57,262 nt of DNA, taken from positions 1 to 57,262 of IMG/VR virus record IMGVR_UViG_3300030519_000020. One strand, 5' to 3'. Source of the stretch: a virus. Both the position numbers and the translations under genes were made by a program. The notes beneath the pieces are model-generated. The model worked only from the letters and a program-made list of their open reading frames with translations. It made no database searches and was not told where the DNA came from. Shown one piece after another: positions 50,178 through 57,262 of this stretch (position 1 is its first letter; each line of letters starts with the position of its first letter).

Positions 50178-50459
50178 TCAGTTGTGGATACGGCCGCCGC
50201 AGTGGTCACACTTGAGCCAGGGGGTGCCGGGAAATTCGGGAACCAGATGGCCCCGACTACAGGCGGGGCAGTCACGGCCGGGCAGCGCGTTGGGATCTGG
50301 TTCTCCCTTGGCCTTGCGGATCTCGTCCTTGATCCATTCGGCCTGCCGGGTGAGGTCGCGGTGCTGGATCTCCAGACTGCGCTGCGCTTCCTCCAGCGCG
50401 AGGACGGATCGTTGGACCATGCCCAAGACCATCTGCATTTCTATCACGGGATCGTTCAT
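50178..50459 (-). CDS. helical protein with C-terminal zinc ribbon (93 aa)
   Basis: ATG 50459 placed 6 bases from GGAGG (an upstream ATG abuts it). Residues 1-60 are a coiled helix ('RSVLALEEAQRSLEIQHRDL'), then 'CPACSRGHLVPEF' and 'CDHCGGRIHN'. Leader carries TGTCCAG at 50470-50476. Unknown. Confidence 0.6.
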   Translation of the reverse strand: MNDPVIEMQMVLGMVQRSVLALEEAQRSLEIQHRDLTRQAEWIKDEIRKAKGEPDPNALPGRDCPACSRGHLVPEFPGTPWLKCDHCGGRIHN

Positions 50460-50477
50460 GGTCATCCTCCTGGACAT

Positions 50478-50657
50478 TCACTTCTGGTTGAGTTCGTCTT
50501 TCAGATCGGCTTCGGCATGGGCCTTGTCGCGGATCGGGCCGAACCCCTGGTGTAGGACTTCCGGCTTCCTCTTGCTCCAGCCGTTCATCTTGTTCGGCTT
50601 GCACATGAGGCACCCGGCCCGCTGGTTCTTGGCCTTCTTACGCTTGTGGTGGGCCAT
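50478..50657 (-). CDS. small basic protein (59 aa)
   Basis: ATG 50657 after CAGGAG. 'AHHKRKKAKNQRAGCLMCKP' is basic with a CxxC; matches a short phage protein type I have seen but whose function is unknown. Leader has TGTCCAG at 50667-50673. Confidence 0.6.
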   Translation of the reverse strand: MAHHKRKKAKNQRAGCLMCKPNKMNGWSKRKPEVLHQGFGPIRDKAHAEADLKDELNQK

Positions 50658-50792
50658 GGGATGCTCCTGGACAATAGCAATCCAAAGTCCTGGCCACTTC
50701 GCTTCGGTCGTGCCCCGCATAGCGGGCGAAGCGAACAATGGCCAGGATAGCGAGAAGGGGGAGCTGACGGGCACGACCCCGACACCCTCAGT

Positions 50793-50957
50793 TTAATCCT
50801 TCTTCAGTTTGGCGCCAACCTTTTTGCCCATACCCCCCTCTTCTCCCCGCGAGGGGTAGACCACAGGTTTTGCCCAACCTTCAGTAGCGTGCCTGTGTGC
50901 CATGTATTCTTCGGGGTGTTCAGGGTCAAACGGCGGCTCGAACTTTTGTTCACACAT
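50793..50957 (-). CDS. small protein (54 aa)
   Basis: ATG 50957 after AGGAGCTGAC. MCEQKFEPPFDPEHPEEYMA, then a lysine-rich tail (KKVGAKLKKD). Not recognised. Fills a gap where no longer gene exists. Confidence 0.5.
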   Translation of the reverse strand: MCEQKFEPPFDPEHPEEYMAHRHATEGWAKPVVYPSRGEEGGMGKKVGAKLKKD

Positions 50958-50965
50958 GTCAGCTC

Positions 50966-51106
50966 CTACTTGGCCCCGCGCTTGGGCATGGCCTTCTTCT
51001 TCCCCTTGGCCTTGTGGACCTTCTTCGGCTTACTGCCCGGGGTTGGCATATCGTTGAGGGGCTTGCCGGCCGCGCCCATGATAAACCCTGCGTTCTTCTT
51101 CGCCAT
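50966..51106 (-). CDS. small lysine-rich protein (46 aa)
   Basis: ATG 51106 after AAGGAGCGATCC. MAKKNAGFIMGAAGKPLNDM continues as Lys/Pro-rich (KGKKKAMPKRGAK); pI very high, likely nucleic-acid binding. Unknown. Confidence 0.55.
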   Translation of the reverse strand: MAKKNAGFIMGAAGKPLNDMPTPGSKPKKVHKAKGKKKAMPKRGAK

Positions 51107-51186
51107 CGGATCGCTCCTTGAGGTGGGCCGGGGACCGCCGGCACGGGTGAAACATCTGCCTGTATTTTAGGGCAGAACTGACATAA

Positions 51187-51603
51187 TCACGCGAATTTCC
51201 TTAATGCATCTTGCAGCCATCGCAAGGCTTGCCCTGAGTTGATCTGGTTGGAAGTTACCGACAGGATATGCCACCCCGCCAGTGTGGCGATGTTGGCCTT
51301 CTCGGTGTCACGGTTTACCCCGACCCCGCTGGTATGCCCGCCCTTGGCCCAGATCCCCCCCTGGATTTCTACGAGGATTCTCCCCCTTCTGGGCCAAGCA
51401 AAATCCCATCGCAACTTGCGCCCAGGAATGGCGCAGTATTCGGCCTCCATGCCATCCTGGAGTCCCGCAAGTTCGATCTGTTGCCGTAGCTTGATCTCAA
51501 GCTTACTGGTCCCCTTGGTGGTCTTGCGCTTCGCGGGTGAAGCCTTTCCTTTGGCCGGATGCTGGGCCACGCGGACCAACTGGGCGAAGCGGGATAGGGT
51601 CAT
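51187..51603 (-). CDS. VSR/DUF559-like endonuclease (138 aa)
   Basis: 'IPGRKLRWDFAWPRRGRILV' then 'EIQGGIWAKGGHTSGVGVNR' and 'EKANIATLAGWHILSVT' give the PD-(D/E)xK pattern D...E-x-Q of DUF559/VSR-type nucleases. Could cut or resolve DNA during recombination or packaging. Overlaps the previous gene as ATGA. Confidence 0.7.
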   Translation of the reverse strand: MTLSRFAQLVRVAQHPAKGKASPAKRKTTKGTSKLEIKLRQQIELAGLQDGMEAEYCAIPGRKLRWDFAWPRRGRILVEIQGGIWAKGGHTSGVGVNRDTEKANIATLAGWHILSVTSNQINSGQALRWLQDALRKFA

Positions 51604-52538
51604 GACTGCGGTGCCCCCGGCTGCGAGAGAAGCGTTTCAACGGCGTCAGCAAGGGTTCGCGCCGCCTTAAGCGCACCAGAGAACTGCGTCCAGGACTCCA
51701 CCTTGTTGGGTCCGAGGGTCAGATCATTGAGCGCATTGTTCGTCAGCAGAGTAACGTTCGCCACCGTCAGGTCGATGTCCAAGACGTTCCCCACCACAGC
51801 GACGGACGGGGGCGGCGTGGGGCGTTCTTTGCGGGGCCTCCCCACGGGGCGTTTGGCCGGCTTCGGGGGCTCAACCGGCTGGTCATCTTGGACCGGATCG
51901 GCATCCGGGCTCGGAGCCGGTTCGACCATAGGCGGATCTTCCAGCCCATCGTCGTAGCCGTCAGGATCGCTGGGCAGAACCACTGACTCAGCCTCCGCGT
52001 CCATCGCCGCCTCTTGGTCCAGGTCGGCCTGCATCCTGGAGGAGTAGGACTCCCGCTGCGCGTCCATGAGGTTCGTGAATCCCTTCCACGTTGCCAGGAA
52101 TTCTGCCCACCGGTCGTCCTCAACCAGTTCCGGGAAGACGACCCCAAGATCCAGTCGGCTTCCCTCAATGTCCCTGGGCCACTGGAACAGCCAGGTAATC
52201 GTGTCGTCGTCGCGTTCCACATCAGTTAGCCAGGGGTTCCCCAGGATCACTTGTCGCTGGGCCAGGGCGCACGTCTTACTGTGGCGTTCATCGTTCACCA
52301 GGGCCGTCTTGAGCCCGGCAGTAGTGGCGCAGGTGCAGGTATTGGGGAAGTCCACGGTCTGGACCAGGATGTCCTCCGCGTCCCACGACAGGTGAATCGG
52401 GTTCGGGAAAGCCTTGGGGGTGATCCCCAGCATTGCCAGGACGTGTTTCTGGGACTTCGTGCTGTTCTCGTCTTCCTTGGTGAGCAGGAGAACCTGTTTG
52501 AGGCTCTTGTAGAGGCTGTTGCTGACTTCGATATCCAT
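51600..52538 (-). CDS. hypothetical protein with AT-hook motif (312 aa)
   Basis: ATG 52538 behind AAGGAT. Mostly acidic in the middle ('DADPVQDDQPVEPPKPAKRP'), with an AT-hook-like 'RPVGRPRKE' near residue 240. N-terminal 170 residues alpha/beta with cysteines ('NTCTCATTAGLKTALV'). Possibly DNA-binding; family unknown. Confidence 0.55.
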   Translation of the reverse strand: MDIEVSNSLYKSLKQVLLLTKEDENSTKSQKHVLAMLGITPKAFPNPIHLSWDAEDILVQTVDFPNTCTCATTAGLKTALVNDERHSKTCALAQRQVILGNPWLTDVERDDDTITWLFQWPRDIEGSRLDLGVVFPELVEDDRWAEFLATWKGFTNLMDAQRESYSSRMQADLDQEAAMDAEAESVVLPSDPDGYDDGLEDPPMVEPAPSPDADPVQDDQPVEPPKPAKRPVGRPRKERPTPPPSVAVVGNVLDIDLTVANVTLLTNNALNDLTLGPNKVESWTQFSGALKAARTLADAVETLLSQPGAPQS

Positions 52539-52563
52539 CGGGATCCTTTCGTAGCAGTGGTGG

Positions 52564-52779
52564 TTACGGACGCCGCATCGCAGCGAGTGCGCGGGTAAGA
52601 TCGAGAGATGCCCGGCGCATGGCACCGGATTCTGCGGGAGCGCTAGGGTAGATTTTGTGGATTACACCATCGTATTCATATTCCCCATCTGGGTTCTTGG
52701 TGGCCTCTCGGTAGTCATTTACCCGGTCCAAGAACCGCTTCGCTTCTGCGACAGCTCGGTAAAGATCATCCTTTTGCAT
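52564..52779 (-). CDS. small helical protein (71 aa)
   Basis: MQKDDLYRAVAEAKRFLDRV and 'SLDLTRALAAMRRP' form a helical hairpin around a short beta part. Overlaps the zinc-finger gene's end. Unknown. Confidence 0.6.
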   Translation of the reverse strand: MQKDDLYRAVAEAKRFLDRVNDYREATKNPDGEYEYDGVIHKIYPSAPAESGAMRRASLDLTRALAAMRRP

Positions 52780-52912
52780 GGTTCTCCTTTAATGGTTTGT
52801 CTTGTCCGGTTCCGCCGCAGTAATCGCAGCGCACTTCTACACCATTGTTGTCCCCTATATCCACGTAACGGACGCCACTCCCATTGCACCAGACGCATTC
52901 GTTCCCGTTCAT
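52766..52912 (-). CDS. DnaJ-like zinc-knuckle protein (48 aa)
   Basis: ATG 52912 with GGAGG. 'CVWCNGSGVRYVDI' and 'CDYCGGTGQDKPL' have the CxxCxGxG form of DnaJ zinc centres. Without a J-domain it is more likely a small RNA/protein-binding factor. Confidence 0.6.
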   Translation of the reverse strand: MNGNECVWCNGSGVRYVDIGDNNGVEVRCDYCGGTGQDKPLKENHAKG

Positions 52913-53313
52913 TAGTCTTCCTCCTTGTACCACGGTCTGGCTGGTATCGGTTTGGGCGGGGACTCGTCCACCTCCCGCATGGGGGTCATCCGTGTCTGGC
53001 CCCCCTTCCACTTCGGATGGTCAGCATAGAACCTTGCTCTGGTCTCTTCAACCTCTGGCAGGTTTCCCCACACCGCCTGCTCGCGTTTCTGTTCGACTTT
53101 CATGCAGTAGTCGTCGCCGCACGTCATGACCGGGACGTTCTGCTCCTTGGTCAGGATGGTGTTGGGATCGGGCGGGACAACCGGGACGTGGTTGTAGGTC
53201 TCGAACTCCCGGCCGCACACATAACAGAATGCTTTGGTGCGCCCCAGATGGGCCGCTACGGCGTCCCAGTCCTTGTGACCCTGCAATGGGTGGATGGCTG
53301 GATCAGAGCGCAT
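52912..53313 (-). CDS. hypothetical protein with cysteine pairs (133 aa)
   Basis: 'AFCYVCGREFETYNHVPVVP' and 'VMTCGDDYCMKVEQKREQA' give a probable metal site. Its stop overlaps the next start (TAATG). Unknown. Confidence 0.6.
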   Translation of the reverse strand: MRSDPAIHPLQGHKDWDAVAAHLGRTKAFCYVCGREFETYNHVPVVPPDPNTILTKEQNVPVMTCGDDYCMKVEQKREQAVWGNLPEVEETRARFYADHPKWKGGQTRMTPMREVDESPPKPIPARPWYKEED

Positions 53314-53392
53314 GGATGCACCTCCACATCTCCTCCAAGCATACTGCGCCGACAGAGAACCAGATGATCTTGACTATCGTCGTGATCTTCAT
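53303..53392 (-). CDS. 29-aa hydrophobic peptide
   Basis: ATG 53392 overlaps the helicase-loader stop as ATGA. MKITTIVKIIWFSVGAVCLE is a single membrane-like helix. It is tiny, with support from the overlap only. Confidence 0.45.
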   Translation of the reverse strand: MKITTIVKIIWFSVGAVCLEEMWRCIHAL

Positions 53393-54204
53393 TCCGCCCG
53401 CCTCGTCCTCAGATCCGGCAGTGGTGGCAGTATGGCATCCGGGCTAAGCCCGATCAGCCGAGACACAAGGCGGGGACCGTAGATCGCAGGGTTGGCCAGC
53501 CCAAACACCTTGTTCCCCTCCGTTTCTGTATCAGTCACGGACTTGTTGCTGGTCCAGAACAAGCGGGCCTCATAGCCGTAGGCCGCGTCCACCAGAAGTT
53601 CCAACTGCTCGTTTGAGTATCCACCTCCTTTCACGTTCTCCATCCCAAGATCGTCCAGGATGAGGACCCGGTGATGGTCCTGGTCAGCCTGAATCCACTG
53701 GATCAGCCCTTCGGTTGACGCCCCGGGCATAGCCCACTCCCGCCTCGCAGCAAGGTTCTTCATGCGACTTGCATACGCCGGCCAGCCAACCCACCTAAAT
53801 TCAGTGACGGGGTTCCCTCCAACGCACTGTTCCGAGTCGTCCGTCCAACGTGACGGACCAGCCGCCGTGATCTCGTCCCGAAGCACTCTCTGGATCTGAG
53901 CTACCAACGCGCAGGATTTCCCACACCCTGCGTTCCCAATGAGCCCGAACCCGTAGGCCGGGAAGGCGTTCCAGCACTTCAGGCTAGAGATAGCGGTAGG
54001 AATCACTTCACGCTTGGCCTTCTGGTCACGGGGCGGGGCCCCGATGGCCAGAAGCGTCCGCCGGATCCGCTCCGCGAAGCCAGTGGCTTTCTCCGCCTCG
54101 TAGACTGCCTCCAACCGTTCGTTTTTGTCGAACACTTGGTTCGGGTGGGGCGTGGGCATGAACTTACTCAGCGGTCCTGCGGTCGTTGAACTGGGCTGTG
54201 GCAT
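53389..54204 (-). CDS. DnaC-like helicase loader ATPase (271 aa)
   Basis: ATG 54204 chosen for CAGGAG 7 bases upstream. Walker A 'GLIGNAGCGKS', Walker B 'RVLILDDLGMENVKG', sensor-like 'RLFWTSNKS' and an Arg near 'GPRLVSRLIGL' place it in the DnaC/IstB group of AAA+ loaders. It would deliver the host DnaB helicase to the phage origin. The upstream zinc-ribbon protein is the likely partner. Confidence 0.8.
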   Translation of the reverse strand: MPQPSSTTAGPLSKFMPTPHPNQVFDKNERLEAVYEAEKATGFAERIRRTLLAIGAPPRDQKAKREVIPTAISSLKCWNAFPAYGFGLIGNAGCGKSCALVAQIQRVLRDEITAAGPSRWTDDSEQCVGGNPVTEFRWVGWPAYASRMKNLAARREWAMPGASTEGLIQWIQADQDHHRVLILDDLGMENVKGGGYSNEQLELLVDAAYGYEARLFWTSNKSVTDTETEGNKVFGLANPAIYGPRLVSRLIGLSPDAILPPLPDLRTRRAE

Positions 54205-54613
54205 CGGCACTCCTGGGCAGTGTGGTTTCGGCTGCGACCGTGAAGTCCTCACCGTTCAACCAGTTTACAAACTGTTTCAGGTATTGGGGTTCAGTAAACC
54301 TCCGGTAGGCTTCTGCCGACTTGAGGATCTGGGCATCCGTAGCCCCTGCCTTGATGTGCTGCATGTAGGCCATAGCCGATGCCATCGGGGCGAAGTTTTT
54401 ACCTTTCCCGAACAGGCTAGCAACAGCCCAGTAGGGGTCAAAGTGATCCTCCAGGACATCCTTCAACCCAAGCTTGGGGGGCAAAGCCGGGTCTGGAGGC
54501 GGTTTCTTCATGGACGGTTTGGTCCCCCTGACGATGGTTTTGGACCCAGCCCCCGTGACGGGGATCATGATCCCGCAATGCGGGCACTGGATAAATTGTT
54601 CTGCTCTAGTCAT
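54164..54613 (-). CDS. zinc-ribbon putative primosomal protein (149 aa)
   Basis: 'CPHCGIMIPVTG' near the start is a half-ribbon, and the body is helical ('GATDAQILKSAEAYRRFTEP', 'QYLKQFVNWLNGEDF'), like replication-initiation helper proteins encoded just before a loader. It overlaps the loader by 41 bases. Function inferred from context. Confidence 0.5.
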   Translation of the reverse strand: MTRAEQFIQCPHCGIMIPVTGAGSKTIVRGTKPSMKKPPPDPALPPKLGLKDVLEDHFDPYWAVASLFGKGKNFAPMASAMAYMQHIKAGATDAQILKSAEAYRRFTEPQYLKQFVNWLNGEDFTVAAETTLPRSADATAQFNDRRTAE

Positions 54614-54950
54614 GTCCTCCCTCTCCGACGATCTGGAATGTGTGGGCCAGCGTCACGAATCCGCTGACCTTCCTAGAATTGGGCACTACGTCCTCCGAAC
54701 TAACAACCTGCCCCCTGGCGTAGATCACCATACCTGGGCGCAGACGGTCCTTGTATGCGTTGACCGTAGCCGTTCCCTGTAGGACCACACGCATGGGTAT
54801 AGGCTTGCGGACCTCCTTACCAAACCGATCCCGGAGGATTGTGATTGTCTTGACCCGGATTAAGAGCCACGGGTATGGGTCGCGTCCATGAAGTACCTCA
54901 CCAGTGACGATGCCGCCAACCCCGCTGTCATTGAGAACAAATGTTGTCAT
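54606..54950 (-). CDS. OB-fold-like protein (114 aa)
   Basis: Segments 'PWLLIRVKTITILRDRFGKE' and 'GMVIYARGQVVSSEDVVPNS' resemble an OB barrel (compare SSB). It may be a second single-strand binder or primosome part. ATG 54950; the AAGGAG site is 11 bases away, rather far. Confidence 0.45.
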   Translation of the reverse strand: MTTFVLNDSGVGGIVTGEVLHGRDPYPWLLIRVKTITILRDRFGKEVRKPIPMRVVLQGTATVNAYKDRLRPGMVIYARGQVVSSEDVVPNSRKVSGFVTLAHTFQIVGEGGHD

Positions 54951-55077
54951 GTTAGATGTTTGCTCCTTTTATCCCGCGTTGCGCGGGGCTCCCCGCGGGG
55001 TTATCGATCAGGTGGGGCGAAGCAGGGGCGCTGGGCGATACCGGGTGCGATATGGCGCGGGCAGCGCCTGGACATGC
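54951..55077. other. 127-base gap with hairpins
   Basis: Contains a GGCGC-N5-GCGCC hairpin (55054-55068) next to TGTCCA, like the elements at 56809 and 57048. Another GC-rich inverted repeat (CCCCGCGGGG at about 54992-55001) and ribosome site follow. No gene seen. Confidence 0.45.
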
Positions 55078-55446
55078 TCAAGCCCGGCGGCGGGCGTCAG
55101 CGAAATTGGGATCGGTGAGAAACTGCTTGAAGGTCAGGTCCGGGCAGCAGTCCGTTAGGTCCATGAAGGCGGCGTAGCGCCGCCGGTTCCGGGACACCTT
55201 GGGTGGCTTCGGGCTGTTCGTTGCCACGAAGTCGATCCCGGCAGGCGTCACGTAGAACACCGAATCCCCGACTGGCAGGAGTGCATGCCCTTTGTTCTCG
55301 GTCATGAGCCCAGCATCGGTGAGGGCGCGGCAGGCATCCCAATCCTTGGACCCGGGGCCGGTGACAAAGTGATTGCGGTACTGGCGGCCCTGACCATATT
55401 CGTCAAGGCCGAGGGAATGCTGGAGGATGTGGAGGTGTTCTTTCAT
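55078..55446 (-). CDS. conserved phage protein, possibly winged-helix (122 aa)
   Basis: MKEHLHILQHSLGLDEYGQG and 'YRNHFVTGPGSKDWDACRAL' match a phage protein known to me only as hypothetical; 'LTDAGLMTENKGHALLPVGD' fits a winged-helix wing. A regulatory role is possible. Confidence 0.6.
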   Translation of the reverse strand: MKEHLHILQHSLGLDEYGQGRQYRNHFVTGPGSKDWDACRALTDAGLMTENKGHALLPVGDSVFYVTPAGIDFVATNSPKPPKVSRNRRRYAAFMDLTDCCPDLTFKQFLTDPNFADARRRA

Positions 55447-55474
55447 GCGCCCTCCGGGCGGGAAATGGACAAGA

Positions 55475-56575
55475 TCAACCGGCGAGGTCGTCTTGGTCGA
55501 ATAGAAGTTGATGGGATGCCTCGGTGGATGGCTTGAGGCAGTAGGGGCTAAACCAGATCCGTTCCTTGCTGGCGTTCTCGCGACCCCGGGTATCGCCCTG
55601 GGAACCGTAACCGCCCCGTGCCTTCCATTTCAGGCAGGTCCAGCCTTCGGGAAGTTCGTGTTCCCCCTGGTAGCCACAGAGGGCGATGCGGAGCAACGGG
55701 TTGTCCCCGTTGGCAATGGCCCACTTCCGAACGTCATGGGCCACAGTGGACGAATCGACGGAGTAGAGGTCTTCCTGCCGGTCAGCGGTATCCGCATAGG
55801 GCGGGTCGAGAAAAACGCCCGTGATGCCATGTTGGAACGTCACTGAATCGCCCATGACCCGCGTCCAGTCGCCGCTGCACACCCGAACATTGCGGAGCCG
55901 TTCCGCCAGTTCCATGAAGGTTGCGAGAATGAAATCGCCCCTCCCAGCGTCCCCCAGGTGGGGAAGCTGGCGGTTCACGCCCATCCCAGCGTTACCCAGG
56001 TGGGGAAGCTGGCGGTTCACGCCCCTCCCAGCGTTACCCAGGTGGGGAAGCTGGCGGTTCACGCCCATCCCAGCGTTACCCAGGTGGGGACGCTTGCGGG
56101 CATCGGTCAACTGCCCCTCCTCGATGGACCAGGGTCCGTTCCCTGAACACCAGCCGGACCCGATCCATGAGCAGACTCCCCAAACCCACCACCCGGCGAT
56201 CTTGGGATCAAAGAAGTCCGGGTCGCCCTCAAGCCTTGCGGTGAGAGTTTCACGCTGCTGGACGAGCCAGATGTGCCGGGCGTGGAGGTCGTTCTCGTTT
56301 ACCGGCCAGTCGGCAAAGTTCGCGGTCGCCTCCGGGTCTGCCTGGATGGCCCTCCAGAAGTTCGCCAGGAAACCGTCCTTGTCGTTGACGGACTCGGAAC
56401 CGGTGAAGGGCTGGGGCCGGAGCAGCAGGACCGCGCCGGATCCAAAGAACGGCTCAACGTAGTTCCGAACGTCCCCAAAGGCGTCCCAGACTTCCTGGGC
56501 CACCGTGGACTTGCCTCCGAACCATGGGAAAGGGGATTTCAAGACGGACTCCTGAAGGGTGCTGAATTTGGACAT
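55475..56575 (-). CDS. DNA adenine methyltransferase, D12 class, with 14-aa tandem repeats
   Basis: 366 residues. SAM site 'FPWFGGKS' and 'VEPFFGSGAV', catalytic 'DPPY' near residue 258. Transfers a methyl group to adenine N6. Residues about 160-215 contain nearly four copies of 'RQLPHLGNAGMGVN'. The repeats lie inside the catalytic domain, between SAM motif and catalytic motif, perhaps in the target-recognition part. The enzyme probably shields phage DNA from host restriction. Confidence 0.85.
   Translation of the reverse strand: MSKFSTLQESVLKSPFPWFGGKSTVAQEVWDAFGDVRNYVEPFFGSGAVLLLRPQPFTGSESVNDKDGFLANFWRAIQADPEATANFADWPVNENDLHARHIWLVQQRETLTARLEGDPDFFDPKIAGWWVWGVCSWIGSGWCSGNGPWSIEEGQLTDARKRPHLGNAGMGVNRQLPHLGNAGRGVNRQLPHLGNAGMGVNRQLPHLGDAGRGDFILATFMELAERLRNVRVCSGDWTRVMGDSVTFQHGITGVFLDPPYADTADRQEDLYSVDSSTVAHDVRKWAIANGDNPLLRIALCGYQGEHELPEGWTCLKWKARGGYGSQGDTRGRENASKERIWFSPYCLKPSTEASHQLLFDQDDLAG
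55936..56093 (-). repeat. 42-bp tandem repeat, 3.75 copies, inside the methylase
   Basis: Copies at 55936-55977, 55978-56019, 56020-56061 and partial 56062-56093 encode 14 residues each and alternate between 'GNAGMGVN' and 'GNAGRGVN' forms. The divisible-by-three length keeps the frame, so copy number can change without breaking the gene. Confidence 0.85.
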
Positions 56576-56580
56576 GCGCG

Positions 56581-56793
56581 TTATTTGACGGTGTTGGGGT
56601 CGATCCAAGAAATCCCGGTGGGGGTACCTTGGGCGTCCCGCGAGTCGATGGTCAGCAGCCCCATGTCATCCCCGGCGTTGACGGCGGCGATCTCGGCGGG
56701 TGAGAGAGGGGCGTCACCTCGGGTTGCGTTGATGATGGCCTTGAGGTGGTCCTGAACCACGCTGGCCCGGATGGATCTTCCGCAAAGGATCAA
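56581..56793 (-). CDS. small protein before the methylase (about 70 aa)
   Basis: TTG 56793 chosen for AAGAAGGA 4 bases upstream (an upstream TTG at 56829 lies in the intercistronic hairpin). 'LILCGRSIRASVVQDHLKAI' then 'PLSPAEIAAVNAGDDMGLL'. Unknown function. Confidence 0.5.
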   Translation of the reverse strand: MILCGRSIRASVVQDHLKAIINATRGDAPLSPAEIAAVNAGDDMGLLTIDSRDAQGTPTGISWIDPNTVK

Positions 56794-56808
56794 GGTATCC
56801 TTCTTTCT

Positions 56809-56828
56809 GGCGCGGCTGCGCCTGGACA
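56809..56828 (-). repeat. intercistronic TGTCCAGGCGC hairpin, copy A
   Basis: GGCGC-GGCT-GCGCC plus TGGACA; near-identical copies at 57048-57068 and 55054-55074. On mRNA it reads TGTCCA followed by a 5 bp hairpin. Confidence 0.65.
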
Positions 56829-56834
56829 AGAGAT

Positions 56835-57032
56835 TCAGTTGGAGCCGATGTAGAGGGAATTGAGGACGGTTTCACCCGGATCCGGAGCGGCGGCGGCCAG
56901 GGCATCACCCAGGTCGGCATCATCTGGCATGACCTGTGCCCTGACCCAGATCGTTTCGTGCCCAGTCTGGATGGGCTGGTGCTTCGGGGTGAGCTGGCAT
57001 TCAGCGGCGTAGAGGTTGACGGCTCGCATCAT
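56835..57032 (-). CDS. small phage protein (65 aa)
   Basis: MMRAVNLYAAECQLTPKHQP and 'IWVRAQVMPDDADLGDALAA'. ATG at 57032 or 57029; ribosome site weak. Unknown function. Confidence 0.55.
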   Translation of the reverse strand: MMRAVNLYAAECQLTPKHQPIQTGHETIWVRAQVMPDDADLGDALAAAAPDPGETVLNSLYIGSN

Positions 57033-57047
57033 GGCGTTCTACTTTCT

Positions 57048-57068
57048 GGCGCGGGCTGCGCCTGGACA
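57048..57068 (-). repeat. intercistronic TGTCCAGGCGC hairpin, copy B
   Basis: GGCGC-GGGCT-GCGCC plus TGGACA, one base different from copy C at 55054-55074. Confidence 0.65.
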
Positions 57069-57075
57069 GGTGCGG

Positions 57076-57262
57076 TTACTGACGACGGGGAGCGCCGTGC
57101 TCCTCCATGCAGGCGACGGCAACGGCGGCGATCTGCCGGACTTCAGCCAGCGCCCCTTTGTCTCCGGTTTTGCCCACCCATGCCAGGCGGGCATCCTGGA
57201 CCAGCTTTTCGAGGATGAGGATCCAAGAACCTACCTCATGCGGGTGATCCTCGATCTCGCCC
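57076..57262 (-). CDS. 3' part of a MazG-like superfamily protein, cut by the right edge
   Basis: Open from the edge: 'GEIEDHPHEVGSWILILEKL' then 'LAWVGKTGDKGALAEVRQIA' and 'AVAVACMEEHGAPRRQ'. This resembles small phage MazG-like or dNTP-associated proteins, though the acidic ExxE pair is not complete. Probably the rest of the gene starting at 36 on the left edge, with a few bases lost between the ends. Confidence 0.55.
   Translation of the reverse strand, partial: GEIEDHPHEVGSWILILEKLVQDARLAWVGKTGDKGALAEVRQIAAVAVACMEEHGAPRRQ

Overview
This 57.3 kb window is almost certainly a nearly complete genome of a tailed double-stranded DNA phage with a short (podovirus-like) tail. The evidence is a headful-type set of terminase, portal, scaffold and major capsid genes, connector-like proteins, collagen-like fibres and several large internal virion proteins. 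I see no tape measure, sheath, tail-tube or baseplate genes. I see no integrase, DNA polymerase or RNA polymerase. A murein transglycosylase and a spanin-like protein point to a Gram-negative host, but nothing identifies it further. Gene spacing is tight (ATGA, GTGA and TAATG overlaps) and Shine-Dalgarno sites are strong (AGGAGG), with several TTG and GTG starts.

Layout: two divergent transcription units leave a 1.2 kb non-coding control region (about 8954-10127). A leftward unit has a sigma70-type promoter at 8696-8724 and carries a Rad52-like annealing protein, a recombination-associated coiled-coil protein, two related pentapeptide-repeat proteins and many tiny membrane or zinc-ribbon proteins. 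Both window edges fall inside one leftward gene, so this unit very probably continues from the right edge (57262 down to 45827). That part carries a D12-class adenine methylase, a DnaC-like helicase loader, a zinc-ribbon putative primosomal protein, an OB-like protein, a nuclease, SSB and the lysis genes (holin candidate, transglycosylase, spanin-like protein). A rightward unit has a promoter at 10082-10109. It runs from small winged-helix proteins through an HslV-like hydrolase, terminases, portal, scaffold, capsid, connector proteins, tail and fibre proteins and internal virion proteins to 45767. The two units converge on a hairpin at 45777-45798.

The most unusual content: (1) a 140-residue mini-intein splits the Walker A motif of the large terminase; (2) a 48-codon gene with its own perfect Shine-Dalgarno lies nested in the +1 frame of the 1848-residue polyvalent virion protein (GNAT plus ParB-like domains); (3) a full-length PurD-like ATP-grasp enzyme sits between connector genes, and a GT2 glycosyltransferase with a TPR-like tail sits among fibre genes, which suggests chemical modification of the virion or of a host surface; (4) a small 'GTTDFTAIGA' repeat module is spread over three structural proteins; (5) an Ig-like domain appears to have been inserted into and to have split a connector protein; (6) there is an atypical tRNA-like gene, short repeated regulatory motifs and repeated intercistronic hairpins.

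The left and right units appear to cooperate in the usual way: leftward genes for takeover, recombination, replication and lysis, rightward genes for packaging and virion assembly. All functional names rest on motifs and family memory; no database search was run.
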